Source: Cricetomys ansorgei (taxonomy: Eukaryota > Chordata > Mammalia > Rodentia > Nesomyidae). From it: 64,000 nucleotides of DNA. Under the pieces are notes generated by a model that was given only the letters and a program-made list of their open reading frames with translations, had not been told where the DNA came from and made no database searches. Position 1 is the first letter of the stretch, and every line of letters begins with the position of its first letter. This document shows positions 38,276 through 49,245 of the stretch, piece after piece. Both the position numbers and the translations under genes were made by a program. The DNA lies in NCBI GenBank assembly GCA_026225945.1, contig JAMJFZ010002475.1, forward strand, positions 2,445,001 to 2,509,000. The letters run 5' to 3'.

Positions 38276-39659
38276 GGTGTTCAAACATGATATGTTTTAT
38301 CCCTTAAAAATAGAAATTGAGTCATGAGAAGTGGATTTAACGAGCAAGTAATCTAATGGAAAACACGCGTCTCTGAAGCTCACCTCCTCTTTGCCCAAGG
38401 TGCTGATGAGTTTCATCACACACCAGGGGCGTTTCCATGCTTGGGAACTGAGTTCGCGTGCTTCCCTCCACAGTGTACATCCTGTTAAAAAGTGGTACTT
38501 GGACACAGTGCAGGCATTAAGCAGCCTGCCAGTGGCTAGCTTGGAGGGATCTGTCTGGAAGGAGAGAGGAAAGTGCCCGTGCTAGTGCTAACTAGCTTCC
38601 TTTCCCGACAGGGAGGCTGCGCAGAGATGCATGATGGCTCTTTCTCGCTCAGCCCTCTCATCTCTTGGCAGAAATGTATTCACAGCTTTTATATGTGTTG
38701 AAATTAATGGCTTTCGAAAACACTCATTATGGGGAGTGTGTTTTTCTGTAATTGGTTTTCTTTTTATCGCTTTAGTTTTGCCCAACCATAATTCTTCCGC
38801 TTTATGAAAATAAACTAGGCAATTAGGTCCGGCACAAGATGGTTTACGTTACCGCAAGTGAGCTCCTTGCCCAGATTTGCGCTGTCTCATTACTTCTTTC
38901 CATCATCGTCAGACAGAATCTTCTCATCATCCCCTATCGCTCTTAAAGGGTCTCTCTCTCTCTCCAAAGTCCGAAGCAGAAGCTCTTTCAGGTCGTCCAG
39001 AACATACAGCAGCAGGAAAGTATTTCTGGCGTGTCTTAGGTGTTTCAAATGACTGCGGTAGGCAAACTGGATATACTGTATAGCATTGCATTACCCTGTG
39101 GCATCTGAGGGGTGCTGCGAAGGCCACTACAGGATGGAGGTGACGTCCTAATTCCTTCAAAGATCCAGCATCAGAGGTGAATGGTACCGAAGCCCTATAT
39201 AGACAGACCCCAAATGAAAGGTATCTAGCCACGACCCAGTGGCCTTTGCCTTCCTCTTCTCAAAATACCAGAAGACATCAGTGAAAAGGCAGAATGGTTG
39301 CCTGGGGACGGCTGTGAAGACAGCGTCAGCACATAAACGTTAACATTAGACTGCCTGCCTCTGGATTCTAAAGCTTCCTCGGCTTTACTTCCCTACTTTA
39401 CAGAATGTAGATGCTGCTGCTGCGCTAGGATCACGTTAATAGCCCAATCAGACACTTAGAGACCTGCGTATGGCCATACAAAGCAGTTTCATTTTCCCGT
39501 GGGTTACGTGCTGATGTCAGGGTTGTCCAATTTAAAAAATAAAACAAACCATGTCACAGCTCTGAGAACTGGCCATGTGCTGCCTTATAGATCAAGTAGG
39601 CGGTGCCCAGAGGATCCTTCCTATTCAGAATCTGAATACCGGATTGGCTGTCATATCTC

Positions 39660-39860
39660 AAGAAGAAGGAGGAGGAGGAGGAGAAGGAGAAGAAGGAGGA
39701 GAAGAAAAAGAAGAAGCAGAAGAAGAAGAAGAAGGAGGAGGAGGAGGAGGAGGAGGAGGAGGAGGAGGAGGAGGAGGAGGAGGAGGAGGAGGAGGAAGAA
39801 GAAGAAGAAGAAGAAGAAGAAGAAGAAGAAGAAGAAGAAGAAGAAGAAGAAGAAGAAGAG
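39660..39860 (+). repeat. (GGA)n(GAA)n purine tract
   Basis: Purine-only from 39660 except for one C at 39717. The right part (39718-39860, 143 nt) is uninterrupted and consists of about 20 GGA units followed by about 21 GAA units. Confidence 0.95.
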
Positions 39861-40125
39861 TGGCTTCTGGGAAAATGAGTTCTTGACAGTAAGCAGAGAG
39901 GCAAGGTCAATGCCGCTGCCACTAGGGGGCGCTGGTCCTCTCAGATGGTGTCTATTTAACCACGTGTCTTTAATGATTACAGATAGATAATAAATCTAAA
40001 AGTCCTTTAAGTAATGTCATATAGAAGATGAAGAGTCACGTACAGAGTAGAACTTACTATTGTTCCTCTTTAAATAATGCAAGCAAACAATATGTGTTTT
40101 AACGTGGCTTTTGAATTTGTGTATC

Positions 40126-40128
<3 letters not shown>

Positions 40129-40167
<39 letters not shown>

Positions 40168-40234
40168 TATACATATATATGTGTATATGTGTGTGTGTAT
40201 ATATATCTATCTATCTCTCTCTCTATATATATAC
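40129..40234 (+). repeat. (GT)n/(TA)n microsatellite
   Basis: GT units pass into TA and CTAT units. Confidence 0.92.
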
Positions 40235-40235
40235 A

Positions 40236-40320
40236 TTTTTCTGAGACAGGGTCTCACTCTGAAGGTTAGGCTGACCGTATAGTCATAGTGAACTAGGTGA
40301 AATGTAGGCTCAAGCAACAC
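40236..40320 (-). repeat. old B1-like fragment
   Basis: CTGAGACAGGGTCTCACTCT followed by a GGTTAGGCTGACC segment matches the complement of an old B1 3' half. It follows a TG/TA microsatellite directly. Confidence 0.5.
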
Positions 40321-41046
40321 ACATCATTTTTCTGTATGTGCAGTAGCTGAAATGAACCCACAGGGCCTACTAGTTTCTATTATCAAGTCAAAGGGATTGA
40401 TGAAAATTCAGGTCAAAGGGGACTGATGTTGTCTAGAAGAAAGATGGAAAGCTGCAAAGCCTGTGGAGATATGCTACATTCAAATTAAGGAAGGATCACA
40501 ACCATCCCCAAGGATACTAATAAGTGGGAACTCCCAGCCAGTGTGGATTTAGGGAGAGATTGCTTTTTTCGTATTGTTAATTAAGAACAGAGGAACTGCC
40601 CAACAGGGTCAGCAAACCCTTATCTTCTACTTACTAACAATATTCTGTCATGTGGCTAATGCGAGAGATGTTCAAATGCCAGGTTATGCCAGAAGATGCT
40701 ATAAATCACGATTTTAATGTGCAGTATCCTGCATTTTATATTCCAGACAAAATACATTAAAAAAGTAACTTGTAGCTAAATAAACAGACCATGATGGTTT
40801 TAACCCAAGAGCTTTCCTTAGCTATTGAAACCAACTTTCTTAGTAAGGACTGGACTCTGGAATGCAGAAAGCATGCTAGTTTGGAGCACCAACAATTGTC
40901 TACTTGTTGGCCCTTGATTGGAGCATTTTTCGTTCTAATGTTGACTCTGCCCAGTGAGATATTTGTGCTGAAAGCATCCGATTGTATTAATGCTAATGGA
41001 AGAATTTTACTGGGCCCTCTCTCAGCCTAAGCACGGTGCAGGGAAG

Positions 41047-41512
41047 TGTGGAGGGACATTTGGAATTTTTATGTTAAGAAAAGCTTTTTGGTTTAACTGA
41101 CTAGTCAGAAGTTCGTGTTCCCACCCCAGCTGTGGTGTAGTTGTTTATGAGCTGGGTTTGGAATGCTTGATGCAGGTGGCTATAATTTGGTTAGGTGCAG
41201 TCATTTTGGTACCTGCAGCTTGTCTTTGGGATTGCCTGCCGCATGGGTTTATGGGAACTTTTGGCTTAGGGCATAAAAAGCTCTGAAGCCCAGAGTCAAT
41301 GTGGGCTTTGGTTGGTGTTTCGTTGGTTGGGTTGCTGTTGTTAGTGTGAGAACAAAGGTTGGAGAGACTCAAGCTTAGAGCAGCCTGAAGAGAGGGTGTG
41401 AAGATTTCTACCTCTCTTTCTGTATTAAGGCCGCTTGTAAAAGCGGTGAAGATTTCTATCTTTCCTTCCTCCTTCCCTAGATTGAGGGTAAAAGATTGTA
41501 GCTACTGCTACA
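41047..41512 (+). mobile_element. solo LTR, copy 2 of the 466-bp family (6-bp duplication)
   Basis: Runs from TGTGGAGGGACATTTGGAAT to CTGCTACA. The identical 6-bp flanks GGGAAG lie at 41041-41046 and 41513-41518. A TATA-like ATAAAAAG is at 41273-41280. The length equals that of the inverted copy at 30.1 kb. No retroviral interior follows. Confidence 0.87.
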
Positions 41513-41518
41513 GGGAAG

Positions 41519-42812
41519 ACCTTGCCCGGGGACTCGACTAACTGGTCAAACGGCACCATGACAGCCAGCTGAAGTTGGCTGTTGGGGGCTGGTGCACTGT
41601 AGAAGTCCTGTTCATTATTCACTGTGTTATGGTAGGCCGGGCTGCCTTTCAGTAAAACGCCTAGATGTCATGTGCTGGGGTCAGCACCAGGAGAAGCCGG
41701 TCAGAGGGATGGGAGACTAACGTCAGTCAGCCATGTGAGGGGACACCCTCTGCCCTGGTCGTCCAGGTTTCCCATCTCAGAAAGTTGTCTTGGCTCTTTA
41801 TTGACACCTGCCGGAGTTACTGATATTAGTTCCTTAACAATGGACACTGGAGAGTGAGAATATGGGAGTCCACCATGTAAGTCTTCCTGCCACAGACATG
41901 AAGTTCTTGGAACTACCATGTGGGCTCAACAATACTGCCATTCACGATGGTATGCATGTCACAGGTTTTAGTTTGCCATCACCAGATACATCTTTCTAAA
42001 AGGGGGTTCTGGGTAAAACGTGTTTCTAGGTTTTGGGAGCTGACACTTAAGAATGGGGATGGGGTAGGAGGTGTGGGGTGGGGTGCGTGTTAGGAGGGAC
42101 CCAGGAGGGAGGTTTGTAGGGTCTGCTTAGTCTCCTGGGAATGGGAGCAGAGAGTGGGCAGTCTGCTACTGAGCTGGAGACAAGACTGGGGGATTGGATT
42201 TGGAGGAGAGAAAGGGGAGGTGAAATCTACGGTTGGCTTCCCCGCTTCCCTGGCCAGAGTGGTCTGCAAGTTCCCTGGGCATGCGTGTTAGAGTTGAGGG
42301 CTGAGGCAAAAGGATGAGTTGGGGGAAGGAAGTTTAGAGGGGTAGTGGAGGGAGGAAGAGAGGGGAGGCCACAGCAGGTTGTCTGCTTTGGAGCTGGGGA
42401 GTGAGGCCGGGGGGTTGTATTTGGAGGTAAGGAAGGAGAGGTGAAGGTCTCCAGTTTAGCCTCAAAAGGTTTAAAGTTTAAAGAATTTCTTGCGTGAGAA
42501 AATCTGTATGGAGGATCTGTTAGGGATGCTGTTGGGGTGTAGGAATCAAAGCAGTCTGATGAAAAGTCAAGATTATATCATTTTGTTCCTGAACAAGCAG
42601 TTTAAGTACGGGCTTTGACAGCTCTGCTTGAGATATACTTGAAATACTCTAACTCTGTCCTGAGGACGGGCAAGCCAGACCTGGAAGAAAGGACCATTTT
42701 TCTTCCATGCCTTCCTTCTCAGGTTACCATCATGTTCCTGGACTTTCTAGCCTGCATCAAGATGCACTCTCTCTAGTAATCTTTACCTTCTCTTTCTCGA
42801 CACTGGGAAAGG
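41519..42812. other. unassigned GC-richer sequence
   Basis: Apart from the 221-bp monomers I recognise nothing. The flanks could be retroelement interior, but no reverse transcriptase or gag motif is visible. Confidence 0.4.
41995..42440 (+). repeat. two GC-rich 221-bp tandem monomers, possible L1 5' promoter array
   Basis: The block from GAGCTGGAGACAAGACTGGG through TTGGATTTGGAGGA recurs about 221 bp later as GAGCTGGGGAGTGAGGCCGG through TTGTATTTGGAGG (anchors 42194 and 42415). The sequences preceding each block are also alike. Purine-rich, GC-rich tandem monomers of about 200 bp are the form of rodent L1 promoters, but no L1 ORF1 follows. The assignment is an inference. Confidence 0.5.
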
Positions 42813-43274
42813 TGTCATAAGAGCAGAAGTTACGTCTTAAATCTCATTCCGCCTAAGAGATCTGTGGAATGAGGACATAGCTTCCTGGAGCGCTAGGTGG
42901 GGCTGTTCAGGTGAGATAGTCCTGAATCTCCCTTGCCCAAGGACACAACCTCTTGGAATGTTGGGTAGGGAGTGTTTAGATCTCATTAAATTGACTCCTA
43001 CTGCACTGGATTTGCTTGGTTGCTTGTAGGCAGGAGATAACCCAGACAGGAAGTACATCAGGATAGATGCTTGCCACAGATTGGACCTGGTGGGAAGTAC
43101 ATAGGCTCATGGGTCCTGCCTTTTTAAGCACCTGTGCCACATGACTCGGTGACATTCTGTGGGAACTCTGGAGGTGACAGGTTCACTCTGTGGGTACCTG
43201 AGTATAGACCTGGTCAGAGTCCATCTTCCTGGCCAGTATTTAATTAATTTAATTAAAGCTTGCTTGCTTCAAAC
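42813..43274 (+). mobile_element. 3'-truncated LTR of the same family as the 49.5-kb LTR
   Basis: TGTCATAAGAGCAGAAGTTA start, then shared blocks such as GCTTCCTGGA, AGGAGATAACCCAGACAGGA, and the identical CCAGTATTTAATTAATTTAA. Similarity stops after GCTTGCTTCAAAC, where a different repeat begins. Confidence 0.78.
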
Positions 43275-43528
43275 TGTATTGTCTGCAGGTATTAGATTTA
43301 TGTAGAGGATGTTTGATTGCTCATGATCTGCACCTGCTACCAGTTGACCACCTGAGGCGTTCTGGCTCACTAAAAACACCTGAGCTCAGATGCTCAGGGT
43401 TCCACTGTGCAGGATGGCACTTGCCATGATGGCGGTTCCCTCTGCTGAGATCTGCCAGGGGTTGCACCTATGATTATGCCTCCATGTCCTTCTTTGGTGA
43501 GACCCCACAGCAGTGCACTACAACACAA
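43275..43528 (+). repeat. unnamed repeat, family C, copy 2
   Basis: TGTATTGTCTGCAGGTATTA start, then TTGATTGCTCATGATCTGCA, ACTTGCCATGATGGCGGTTC and CTATGATTATGCCTCCATGT. It directly follows the truncated LTR at 42.8 kb. Confidence 0.6.
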
Positions 43529-43733
43529 TGCCATCAGGCTGGCAGTTGTTATTGCAAAGAAAGTATTGGTAGCATTCACTTAATGGTCATTGTGGTCCGT
43601 GACAGTCACATGCGTGAGGGCGCCACCTGCTCGTCACGAAAGAACAGGGCGCTTCACTTTTTTACTCTCTAAAATTCGATGATGGTGCTCAGATAATATA
43701 TTGATATATTATCTCAATATAAAATAAGCAAGG

Positions 43734-44035
43734 CAGGGCTGGAGGCGTGGCTCAGACATTAAGGTTGCCATGAAAGGCTGAAGGCTTCAGTTAGGATCCT
43801 CAACATTCATATTACAACAATAACAGAACTAAAACCTTGGCGCAAGAGCGCTCTCATCCCAGTGCTAGGGAGATGGAGACAGGGGGATGCTTGCAGCTTC
43901 ACCTTGTCTAAAAAAGTAATGTGAAGAGAATTAGGGAAACCATGCTGCTTCAACCAGGGCTTCCGTACATGGGTGCATGTGCTGCCAGCCAGACATGCAC
44001 ACAGACACATACAAGAACACAGGGAAGAAGTTGAG
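43734..44035 (+). repeat. degenerate composite SINE (B2/B3-like with B1-like centre)
   Basis: GGGCTGGAGGCGTGGCTCAG resembles a B2-type head. A central CATCCCAGTGCTAGGGAGAT followed by GGAGACAGGGGGATGC resembles B1. A CATGCACACAGACACATACA tail resembles B3. It is too diverged to name the subfamily; a B4-like composite is possible. Confidence 0.5.
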
Positions 44036-47000
44036 GGTCAGGGAATTTGTGTCTTGTTCACCAACGCTCAGCTTCTGCAAGACCCGGACAAACGTCTCAC
44101 AGAGCAAGGGCTGTACAACAGTTTATCAAAAAATAATTGTCAGGTTGCACATACAGTGAACAAATACAAAGCAGAGGAAGGAAGGTTTTGAAATTAGGAA
44201 CCACATCCCCCCAGATACAAGTTCACGTTCCTGTTCCTACACCAGGCATATGGTTTTTCTTAGAGTTTCCTCTTAAGGGAAGAGTACCCATTGAAACTGC
44301 GAATACATATGTCAAAGTGAAAACTTCAAACGATCGGAAAATGGGATCGCTATTATGAAGTTTGTAAGCATCAAAACGGAAGCCGACAGGCAGCAGGGTA
44401 GCACAGGAATGAAAGCTCTTTCCTTTGAGTCTACTTTGTCTTTGTAAAAATCACTTCATCTGCAGAGTGAAGCTGCCACTCCCCAAAAAACTTCACTGAC
44501 CACATATAACACTCACTCCCTCATCCCGAACCCCGCAGGAGAGCCACCGGGGTCCAGATTTAATGAGGTAAACAGCTTTACAGAAAGATAGGCGCTGTTA
44601 TCACGGCAGCTCAACACCCCCCTCCTTAAATAGTATACCTAGCTCGTGCTGTCTGTGTCAAACAAGGAGAAAGCTAATAAATCGCCAGTTTCAGTTGGCT
44701 TGCATTACCTCATCCTATTATTATCTTCCATAATTCACAGAGATTTAGCAGGATCTCGGAGATTATAGTTCTGGAACGCTAGCATTGTGCATTTACAAAT
44801 AACTGGGCCGTCTTACTTAGAAATCCCATTACTCTGACATTTTCTGAGCTTGCAGATTCTCAAAGGCTATCTAAGTCTGCCAGGCAGGTCACACAGTTTG
44901 AAGCCACTGTGAAAGTATAAAAATTGTTACCTTTCAGATTTTCTGGGCTGTTGAATAAAATCGCTGGTGCTGAGAAGCTTCAGCCATCCACCTGGGTCTC
45001 TGTTTCATCACGACACAAGTCTTGACATAGAAGCTCAGGTGCGTAGAATTCTCCGATCTTTGTATTGGACATTTTTACTGAGGAAAAAAGAAGAAGGGAG
45101 ACTTATACTCACTAAGGCGGTAACTAAATGGTTAAAAGATTTTATTTTAATGCTGCTTTTTTCAGTTCATATTTTGCTGTCCTCACGGTACCAGGCTTAT
45201 CGTAGTGCTCCTTAGATCTCAGTGAACAGGGAGATTCTGAGGCTTCACGGTGGACAGACACGGAGACGCTACAAACAGGAGCAGGACTACAGCGTCTAGC
45301 TCTTGTTTTCTGAGCTTTCTGTTAATCCAGGCATTCTGATATCAGCTGGCAAGCTCCTCCTTAGTCCTTTTCGTTTCTGACACGCCAGCTGAGCTACGGG
45401 CCTTACTGGTTGCCCTTGAACCGTTAGGACCTTGCAAGTGATGATGACAGGTTTGTGTTGTACAACCTTGCTTTGACAACTGCGCTTGTGCACAGCTGGA
45501 TGAACTGGATAAAATTTTGCAAGATGATAGTAGATGGAGCATCGTGCCTTACGAAGGCACAGGAACAGGCATCGGGACGAATCGGTGTGCTGGAGCAAGC
45601 CACAGCGGTCAGCCTTGTAAACATTTGGGATGCAGCATGGGGGCAGGCAGCCGATTGCAGTACATTTTGCATCATAAGCTTTTGCCTCTGCCCAAAACGA
45701 CCAACATTTGGTGGTGAGAGATGTCTACTTGGGGCTCTGTCTCCGATTATTTAATGATTCCAATTTAGATTTCCTCCATATCTGTATGCACTTTAAGAAG
45801 CTTCTACTGCATTACGTTTCCATACAAGTCCTCAAATAGCCTTTAGTTTTAGCTGTCCCTCTTCATATACTTTTCCCTTACCTACCTCTTCCTTTCCCTT
45901 CCCGTCTTAACTTTAGTTTGGAAGTGCCCGCGATAACCGTACTACACCCAGCTGTGGCTCGGTTCTTGTTCCGCATCCTAGGCATGCAGATTCAAGAGTT
46001 TACTGGTCTAGTACGCTGGCACACACCTAGAAACCCAAGGACTAGGGAGGCTAAGGCAGGACATTTTGAATTTAAGGGCAGCCTGGGATACATAGTGAGA
46101 CCTGTCTCACGCACACAAACGAACAAATTTCTGACGTGATAAACGTGTATCCCCAAAAATGAAGTACCAGCTGACTTCATCAGGATTATACTGTGAATGG
46201 CGATCAATGAAGCTTTTTACCCATGCGCACTAAGCATCAACTCTAACCTTACCGTGTTCTTGATAAATGAGTCATCGCAGCATGTTAAGGGCAACCATTT
46301 ATGAGCATGGAGCCTGATATTTACCTCGTTGAAAGGGACGTGTCTCCCGAACACATGCATGATTTCTATTTCAGGGAAGCGAATGTAATGACATTTGTTC
46401 TACAGAATACAATTTCAAGCGGGTAATGGGGAACTGGGGTTATATGCACTTACATTTCTGTACAAGTTGGAATTGCATTAGAATAGTGGTGTTAATGAGA
46501 TTTACACATATTTGTTTGTGGCAGGGCCTCCACCCTCCCAGTGATTAAGCATATTTAATCAACAGACTCTCTGGGTTCATTAGAACGTCTTCCGCTCATT
46601 GTTTGTGGTTATTATAATTTGTTACAACTAGGTGAAGAAAAGGGGAGCGAGATAGATTTCTAAAGCCGCACGGAATCAAGTGCCTACTGTGTCCTCAATA
46701 ATCTCCTCGCCCCCCGGTATTTCCTTAAGATGGCTTAGGTGCGTCAACGCAAAACCGTCAGTTGGTTCTTCCACTTCAGGAGAGAATTTGCACATATTTG
46801 CTTTGGGGTCAGGAGGGTCCCTCGGGCGGTCAAGGCTGAGCAGAAGACAGAGGTAAGGTCCAAATGTTGATGTGCCCTCCTCTTCTCACGTCTCATTATC
46901 GACGACTGGAACATCTTTCGACGCTGCCATCAGTGACTTCACAAGCGGTTTTACTCATTAGATAGAGAGAAAGGTTAATTTGTGAATCAGAGAATATCAC

Positions 47001-47805
47001 ACGCGCTTCAGGTTAGCCGCTTTACTTCAGTAATACCTGCAAATTGAAAGAACGAACCTGAATAAAAATTGGACCCCATTTGTGACTAAACAATAATGAA
47101 GTGAAAGACACAACTGTGAGATATGCACCCACTTTTCCTTTGAAGAAGATTAACAGTCTGAAAAAGGATGAAGACGTAATCTGTGCTTTAATTCAGTAAC
47201 ATATTGAAGAGTAGCACATTAAAATATTTAGTGTCCTCTCCAAACATACCCTTAATCCTGGAGCAGTCTGACCATGTGAACCCCACTTCCCAGCCCCCTT
47301 CATCCTCGTGGAAACTCAGGCTCTTGGTGTAGACCCAGGGCCCTCCTAGTAATTGGAACCACCCGTTTCAGCCTAGCCTTCTAGCCCAGCCCCATTACTT
47401 TGGGACTCCCTCCTGACCACAGAACAGTTCTCTACTAGGAACCCACAGCAGTCACAAATGGCTTGGATCCAGCACGGGCAACAGCAACTAAAGAACAGAA
47501 CACCTACCCAGCAAAAAAGAGAACGGATATCCACACTTCCAACATCAAGACTCCTTGTGTGCCCTTGGATATAGTTAACCTCTTCAGACTGAAGTTTCCC
47601 TCTCAGTGCCTTCTGTAGAACTGAGTTAGTAAACAGAAATTTCTTCAGTTGTTTTAATCATTCAATGTTTTCCCTTCTTTGTTGATTATGATCGACAGTT
47701 TTGCCGTGTATAGTATAGTCTGGGCTGGCATCTGTGGTCTCTCAGAGCTTGTAGTAAAATCATTCCGGCCCTTCTGGCTTTCAAAGTCTCCTTTGAAAAC
47801 TGAGA
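44036..47805. other. unassigned sequence
   Basis: An old B1 at 46.0 kb only. The stretch 47240-47600 is C-rich and could be a diverged retroelement, but I cannot name it. Confidence 0.4.
46008..46128 (+). repeat. old B1-like SINE
   Basis: GTACGCTGGCACACACCTAG, then GGGAGGCTAAGGCAGGACAT and a GCCTGGGATACATAGTGAGA segment, ending GACCTGTCTC plus a CA/AAC-rich tail. This is the layout of a proto-B1 element with high divergence. Confidence 0.65.
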
Positions 47806-48004
47806 GGGCTGGAGAGATGGCTCAGCGGTTAAGAGCACTGGCGGCTCTTTCAGAGGACCCCGGTTCAATTCCCAGCTCATATGTGGTGGTTCATAGCCCT
47901 CTGTGACCCCAGTTCTAGGGTACCTAATGACTGCTTCTGACATTTTTGGGCACCAGGCACTCATACGGTGCACATACATGGGTTCAGGCAAAACACTCAT
48001 ACAT
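47806..48004 (+). repeat. B2/B3 SINE
   Basis: Well-preserved GGGCTGGAGAGATGGCTCAG head, TTCAATTCCCAGCTC body and TTTTTGGGCACCAGGCACTC 3' part. No A-tail remains: it runs straight into a TTTGAATAAGAA repeat at about 48006. Confidence 0.9.
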
Positions 48005-48005
48005 T

Positions 48006-48304
48006 GTGGGAGTTTGAATAAGAACGCCCCCCGCCCCATAGGCTTATATACGCTATATAATATGTCATGTATTTGGTCCCATGTTGGTGAAACTGTTCGG
48101 GAAGAATTAGGGAGTATGAACGTTTTGGAGAAGGTGTGTCACTGGGGGAGGGCTTTGAAGTTTCAAAAGATTGGATTCATTAGATTCCCTCATGGTTTTT
48201 GACTGAGATGACTGAGATGTGAACTCTCAGTTATTCCTTTGTTGGGACATCATTGACCTTCTGAAACCAGAAGTCAAATTAAATCTTTTTCTTTCTTTCT
48301 TTTT

Positions 48305-48356
<52 letters not shown>

Positions 48357-48456
48357 TTCTTTCTTTCTTCTCTCCCCCCCTCCTCCTTCTTCTCCTCCTC
48401 CTTTTAAACAAATTGCTTTGGTGGTGGTATTTTATCACAGCAATAGAAAAAGAACT
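48006..48456 (+). repeat. rodent repeat, family A, split by a TTTC microsatellite
   Basis: GGGAGTTTGAATAAGAACGC, GTGTCACTGGGGGAGGGCTT and CTTCTGAAACCAGAAGTCAA lead into a (TTTC)n run at 48285-48369. The end, TTATCACAGCAATAGAAAAAG then AACTAAGG, follows the run. The microsatellite has grown from the A/T-rich AATTAAATCTTTT site of the repeat. Confidence 0.72.
48285..48404 (+). repeat. (TTTC)n microsatellite and C/T tract
   Basis: About 17-20 TTTC units, then C- and CCT-rich sequence, inside a family A repeat. Confidence 0.93.
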
Positions 48457-48937
48457 AAGGAGTTGGTGTGAGGCGGTGGGCTGCTGCTGTGACTTGTCTG
48501 TCTAAGACGTTTTTGAGGAAGACTTTGGGGCTTTGGACTAGGAAAGCAGTTGAACTCTGTAAGTAGGACTTAATGGAGGATGGATGACAGTTGTGCTGAG
48601 AGCCATATGGGTAACGGAGGTCCAGATCAAGAGGTTTCAGAGGAGAACAACATTAGCAACCAGACCAGAGTTCTGAGTCCCTTTCCCTTGAATCAGAGTG
48701 AGTTTGTGATTGCAGTTTTGCAGTGTAGTAGGTAAGATATGAATTCAGCTTCTAAGCAGAGAAATAATGAACAATGGACTGATGTATCCCCCACCTTGTT
48801 CAATAAAATGCCGAGTGATAGCAAGTGAGATGCGTATCTCCTGAGGGGCAACAGCGCTGGGAGCCAGCAAGACAAAGGGCATGTGCCACGGCTTTGGTTG
48901 ACAGCTTGTGTATGTGTTCTCATGTGTGTGTATTTCT

Positions 48938-49035
48938 AGCCAGGGTCTCACTACGTCACCCAGTTTGGCTTTGAACTCGAGATCTTTGCTCAGCCTTGTG
49001 AGAGCTGGACTCACAGGCAGGTGCCAGGACGCCCA
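48938..49035 (-). repeat. old B1-like SINE
   Basis: AGCCAGGGTCTCACTACGTC, a TTTGAACTCGAGATC segment and GGACTCACAGGCAGGTGCCA are the complement of a diverged B1/pB1 element. It lacks the A-tail seen in younger copies. Confidence 0.55.
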
Positions 49036-49245
49036 TCTCAACCCAGGCTTTCCTCACAAGCCCGACCAAGGTGTTGGGTGTGTTCTAGAAACAATTCCAA
49101 CTCTTCTCAGTCAAGCTGAAGTGAGTTTCGCCAAACTTGTGTGTTCTGTTCTGAATTAGAATTTGCCCGGGATCCATCCGCTGGAGGCTTGTTTATCAGC
49201 TGGCGGTGCTACTGGAAAGCAAGCAGGTCATAACACTAACATTCA

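Larger units (their letters stand above)
38276..41040. other. unassigned sequence
   Basis: Contains the purine tract, the GT/TA microsatellite and an old B1 fragment only. Confidence 0.5.

Noticed and set aside
39499..39990. Open frames with poly-Arg, poly-Gly and poly-Ser stretches
   Set aside because: They are six-frame readings of the GGA/GAA tract, not genes.
41513..41990. Retroviral interior following the 41-kb LTR
   Set aside because: The 6-bp duplication closes at 41518, and neither a primer-binding site nor gag-like sequence follows. The element is a solo LTR.
47240..47640. C-rich segment as a retroelement leader
   Set aside because: Some phrases seem L1-like, but I could not match a consistent order of landmarks, so it was left unassigned.
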